This document shows, in pieces, positions 60,866 through 64,000 of a stretch of 64,000 bases of DNA (position 1 is the stretch's first letter; the number at the start of each line of letters is the position of its first letter). The translations under genes and the position numbers were made by a program. Origin of the DNA: Streptomyces roseofulvus (GTDB lineage: Bacteria > Actinomycetota > Actinomycetes > Streptomycetales > Streptomycetaceae). The stretch covers positions 434,001 through 498,000 of the forward strand of contig NZ_BAAAWE010000001.1 in NCBI RefSeq assembly GCF_039534915.1, read 5' to 3'. The notes under the pieces are model-generated. The model saw nothing but the letters and a program-made list of their open reading frames with translations, made no database searches and was not told where the DNA came from.

Positions 60866-61962
60866 CGAGGGAACGCCAACGGCTGCCCGGCTTCTCAGCC
60901 CCGTCCTCCGTCCGCTCCGCCGGCGCGTGCGAAGCCAGGTGAACGTGCCCCAGTGGATCGGCAGCATCCATGGCTCGCGCTCGCCGCTCCACCCGCTTTC
61001 CGGTCGCCGGGCTCTCTGTGGCGCGTGACAGGGCCCGAACACAGCCGGGGCCAGACCATGGCGCCTCGCCGCTCGCACCTGTGCACGGTGGAGGCGGGCC
61101 CGCTCTTCACCCCACGGACGGCCGGCCTGGGCGGTCGCCTCCGTACGACTGCCGTCCGTGCATCGCGCGGCCGTCGGATACCGGCACGACCAAGTGAAAA
61201 TGGGCACCCGTGACGTGGCGGCGGGCCTGCGGGGAAGTCGTGCGATCCGGGGTCAAGGTCGAGGAGCTACGGCTGAAGTCCTGCTCGCGCCGCGTGCGGC
61301 CGCTGGGGGCGATCGTCATCGGGACGGCGTTGTCGCTGGTCTCCCCTGCGTAGGCCGCGGCCGCCGCCCTCGGCGCCCACTCCGCGGGCGGGGCCGTCTT
61401 CCAGCGCAGTCGGCCTCCGCGCAGGTGGTCGCGGTGGCGCCGGCGGGTTCGGCCGGGGCTCGGCTGCCGGCAGTGCGGCGCCAGACGCTGTCCTGGACGA
61501 CGGTGCTGAACGGTCTGATGCGCAGCGCGCTGCCGGACCGGCCGCCGCGCCGAATGCTTCCTCGTTCGTTACGGACCGAGTGAACCACGCTCAACACGTG
61601 CGTGACGATGCCCGGCCTCTCGCCCGGGGAACGCCGTCCTGCCATCGTCATGGCGTCCGGGTGATCCCCGGCAGGAGGCTCGCACCGGCCAACACCCTAC
61701 GGCGCGAACTCCGACCAGGTGACAGGTGCGCGGGTATCCCCGGCACCCCGCGGCCGGCCCCACATCCTGGGGCCGGCCAGGCACCGGACCAGGCCCGCCG
61801 GCAGAGGCCATCGTGTGGGCCGCGCAAGGGCTGACTTCGACGACACGCTCACGAAGCTGTGCTGCGCCTGATCCGTGGCTCCGTCACGACGCATCGTGAA
61901 CATGGGCACGACTCAGGGCTCGGCCCGGGTCTTGCAGGACCGAGGTCCACGCTTCCGTCCCG
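60866..61962. other. Decayed intergenic zone
   Basis: Roughly 1.1 kb without a supportable gene. Short phrases such as RQTLSWTTVLNGLMRSALPD near 61480-61540 (plus strand) suggest fragments, but stops and frame changes are frequent and no ribosome site leads to a coherent frame. No RNA gene or repeat recognised. Confidence 0.5.
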
Positions 61963-62157
61963 GTTGACGTCTCCGATGCCCGCCGGGCGTTGGTCGAGCC
62001 CGTGTTCGTCGCCTGGCGGGCAGCCCGCTCCGGGCCCGGGGCGGCGGCGCGGGCGCATGATCCGAGGGAGATCGTGACCGCGATCCCCTACGTCGATCGC
62101 GCCGGGATTCCGTGGGAGCACCTGCCGCCGGCGCCCAGCCGCTCCCGCAGCCGGTGA
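61963..62157 (+). pseudogene. IS5-type transposase N-terminal fragment
   Basis: 64 codons in one frame read VDVSDARRALVEPVF, AWRAARSGPGAAARAHD, then PREIVTAIPYVDRAGIPWEH and LPP. This is the beginning of the IS5-family transposases frequent in Streptomyces, where relatives continue DFPP-x-x-TVYGYF; here similarity ends abruptly after LPP. No catalytic DDE residue remains and no terminal inverted repeats were found. A dead remnant. Confidence 0.75.
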
Positions 62158-62500
62158 CGGTCGCCCACGAGACGCCCGGGAGGAGCCCGCCGGCACCCCG
62201 GGGGAACGCACCGCGCCCGGCCTGCGGAGCCGAAAGGCCGCCGCCCCGGAACCGCGCGATCACCGGGCCGCACCGGCACGCGGACGGACCGGACCCCCGG
62301 CGTTCCCCGGCCCCGCCCGACCCTTCCGCCCGCCCGCGCCCTTCGGGTACGCCCCGGTTTCCTGAGCGCAATGCCGCCGAAACACCCCCTCCCTACCGTC
62401 AGTCCCACACCGGTCATGGCTGCAACGGCCGGTGCGCGCCCGGACACGGAGCTGCCCGGGCGCTAACCAGCCGTCTTCCGCCGAGCTACGAGGAGGAACG
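62158..62500. other. Intergenic region before the nucleobase permease
   Basis: About 340 bases without a supportable gene; G/C-rich with no recognisable phrase. The last bases carry the AGGAGGA ribosome site of the permease. A promoter is expected here but I cannot place it. Confidence 0.5.
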
Positions 62501-63844
62501 ATGGCTGTGGTCGAGCACGCCGTCGCGCCCGCACCCCGAGCGCCCCACCCCGTCGACGTACGACCCCCGTGGCGACGGCTCGTGCCGCTGAGCCTGCAGC
62601 ACCTGCTCGTCGCGTACGCCGGCATGGCCACGATGCCGCTGCTCGTGGGAACCGCACTCCACCTTCCCGAGGACCGGATACGCCTGCTCATCAGCGCGAA
62701 CCTGCTGGTCAGCGGAGTCGCCACCGTGCTGCAGTCGCTGGGCCTGAAGTGGTTCGGGGCGCGGCTGCCGATCGTGATGGGCTCCACGTTCACCGCGATC
62801 ACCCCCGCCATCCTCATCGGCGGGCAGCACGGTCTCGCAGCCGTGTTCGGGGCGACCGTCGTCTCCGGTCTGGTGACGCTGGCCGTCGCCCCCTGGTTCG
62901 GCCGCTGTCTGCACCTGTTCCCGCCGCTGGTCACCGGGACGGTCATCGCCGTCATCGGGTTCTCGCTGGTGCCCTCGGCGGCCGGTCTCGTCGCCGGGCA
63001 CGAGCCCGCCGGCAGCGGCGGCCGCGGGCTCGCGCTCGCCGCCGGGACGGTGCTGCTCGCGGTCCTCGTGGAACGCCTCGCGCCGCCCGCGCTCGCCCGG
63101 TTCTCCGTGCTCCTCGCCATGGCCGCGGGCACCGCCGCCGCGCTGCCGCTGGGACTGTTCGACGGATCGGGCGTCGCGGACGCCCGCCTCGTCACCGCCC
63201 CCGACCCGACCGTCTTCGGCGCCCCCACCTTCGTGGTGCCCGCCATCGCCGCGATGCTCGTCGTGCAACTCGTGAACATGGTGGAGTCCGTCGGCGACAC
63301 CCTCGCGGTCGGCCAGATCGTCGGCCGCGGCGACGACGCGCCCACCGTCGTACGGGCACTGCGCGCGGACGGGGCCGCCACGGTGCTGTCGGGGGCGCTC
63401 GCCTCCTTCCCCATCGTGACGTTCGGCCAGTCGGTGGGCCTGGTGAGCGTGACGCGGGTGAAAAGCCGCCATGTGGTCGCCCTGTCGGGCGCGTTGATGG
63501 TGGTGCTCGCGTTCGTGCCCGTCCTCGGAGCCGCCGTCGCCGCCGTCCCGGGGCCTGTACTCGGCGGGGTCTCGCTCGTCATGTTCGGGACCGTGGGCGC
63601 GGTCGGGCTGCGCATCCTCGCGCGCGCCGACCTGACCGAGCCGCGGAACCTGCTGACCGTCGCCCTCGCCTTCGCGCTCGGCATGATCCCCGTCGGCGCA
63701 CCGGACTTCTACGCGCCGCTCCCCTCCCACCTGCGCACCGTCCTGGACAGCGGCATCGCCGTCACCGGGATCGTGGCGTTCCTGCTCAACCTCCTGTTCC
63801 ACCACACGGGCGCGGCCCGCCACCCGAAGGAGACCGCCCGGTGA
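62501..63844 (+). CDS. NCS2-family xanthine/uracil permease
   Basis: 447 residues and about 14 membrane helices. The family landmarks are LSLQHLLVAYAGMATMPLLV at the start, IVMGSTFTAITPAILIG, the substrate-site region NMVESVGDTLAVGQIVGR and SFPIVTFGQSVGLVSVTRVK. The pattern is that of the purine (xanthine/urate) branch rather than UraA. ATG 62501 follows AGGAGGAACG. Its stop overlaps the amidohydrolase start as GTGA, indicating a purine or pyrimidine uptake-and-breakdown operon. Confidence 0.92.
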   Translation: MAVVEHAVAPAPRAPHPVDVRPPWRRLVPLSLQHLLVAYAGMATMPLLVGTALHLPEDRIRLLISANLLVSGVATVLQSLGLKWFGARLPIVMGSTFTAITPAILIGGQHGLAAVFGATVVSGLVTLAVAPWFGRCLHLFPPLVTGTVIAVIGFSLVPSAAGLVAGHEPAGSGGRGLALAAGTVLLAVLVERLAPPALARFSVLLAMAAGTAAALPLGLFDGSGVADARLVTAPDPTVFGAPTFVVPAIAAMLVVQLVNMVESVGDTLAVGQIVGRGDDAPTVVRALRADGAATVLSGALASFPIVTFGQSVGLVSVTRVKSRHVVALSGALMVVLAFVPVLGAAVAAVPGPVLGGVSLVMFGTVGAVGLRILARADLTEPRNLLTVALAFALGMIPVGAPDFYAPLPSHLRTVLDSGIAVTGIVAFLLNLLFHHTGAARHPKETAR

Positions 63845-64000
63845 ACCCCGCGACCATCACCGACGTCACCGTCCACACCGGTGACCGCTGGCTGCCCGGG
63901 AGGGACGTCCACCTCGCCGGCGGACGGATCACGGCGATCTCGGAGCATGGCGAACTCCCCCACTCCGGCGCGGTCCTGGACGGACACGGCGGCCATCTGA
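63841..64000 (+). CDS. Amidohydrolase, N-terminal part (cut by window end)
   Basis: 53 codons from GTG 63841: TITDVTVHTGDRWLPGRDVH, LAGGRITAISEHGEL, VLDGHGGHL. This is the small beta-sandwich start of metal-dependent amidohydrolases (adenine or guanine deaminase, dihydropyrimidinase or hydantoinase types), before the H-x-H metal motif. Coupled to the NCS2 permease, so a nucleobase-related hydrolase is likely. Incomplete at the right edge. Confidence 0.7.
   Translation, partial: MNPATITDVTVHTGDRWLPGRDVHLAGGRITAISEHGELPHSGAVLDGHGGHL

Noticed and set aside
61963..62157. An intact insertion sequence
   Set aside because: Only the first ~55 residues of the transposase survive; there is no catalytic domain, terminal inverted repeat or target duplication.

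Overview
The window is high-G+C actinobacterial chromosome, almost certainly from a Streptomyces. Third codon positions are nearly all G or C, starts are often GTG (a few TTG), stop/start overlaps of the ATGA and GTGA kind are very common, and many families are streptomycete favourites (SulP with an ArsR-type regulator, a PadR-controlled DrrAB-like pump, a DevR/OsdR-type two-component system, stand-alone P450s). No rRNA, tRNA, CRISPR array or intact mobile element was seen.

Layout. 0-9.9 kb: a P450, then a rightward operon for L-rhamnose catabolism (isomerase, bifunctional aldolase/dehydrogenase, kinase) running directly into lutABC for lactate oxidation. Rhamnose can therefore be read to dihydroxyacetone phosphate plus lactate and on to pyruvate. 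A perfect 18-bp palindrome lies at the presumed transcription start and a strong hairpin ends the operon. 9.9-20.2 kb: a wrecked EmrB-type exporter beside an APH(6)-like kinase, an alpha/beta hydrolase with a possible 17-residue leader peptide, a VOC protein, an ArsR/SulP unit with an odd 43-codon coupled upstream ORF, a PadR-regulated ABC-2 pump, and a HAD phosphatase coupled to a TerD stump. 20.3-29.8 kb: an island resembling the DevR/DosR (OsdR) dormancy regulon of actinomycetes: hemerythrin, two zinc alcohol dehydrogenases, STAS, flavin-reductase-like and CBS-BON proteins around a GAF histidine kinase and a NarL-type regulator, with recurrent GGGACC...GGYCC boxes between the genes. 29.9-32.9 kb: an MFS, GlcG, NTF2-like, aldo/keto reductase operon.

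32.9-40.6 kb is the most distinctive part: a compact gene cluster bounded by two hairpins that encodes a class II (DXDD) terpene cyclase, a Nudix hydrolase, two P450s, an acyl carrier protein, a fully catalytic ketosynthase and a WS/DGAT-type acyltransferase. The two arms diverge from a shared, apparently leaderless promoter. It reads as a pathway that cyclises a prenyl diphosphate, removes the diphosphate, oxidises the skeleton and acylates it. 40.7-46.1 kb: a SUKH protein, an RNA-repair pair (T4 Rnl1-like ligase and kinase/phosphatase), VOC and methyltransferase genes, and a recombination scar where two unrelated gene fragments meet. 46.2-58.9 kb: a large unknown protein, a secreted mosaic repeat protein, deoxynucleoside kinase, a cobalamin-riboswitch-controlled metallophore/corrinoid-type ABC importer, and an aldehyde dehydrogenase behind its GAF-type regulator. 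58.9-62.5 kb is a decayed zone holding a DUF2071 gene, a frameshifted secreted protein and an IS5-type transposase fragment. The window ends in an NCS2 nucleobase permease coupled to an amidohydrolase that runs off the edge.

All functional names come from reading motifs and overall family resemblance in the translations. No similarity search was possible.
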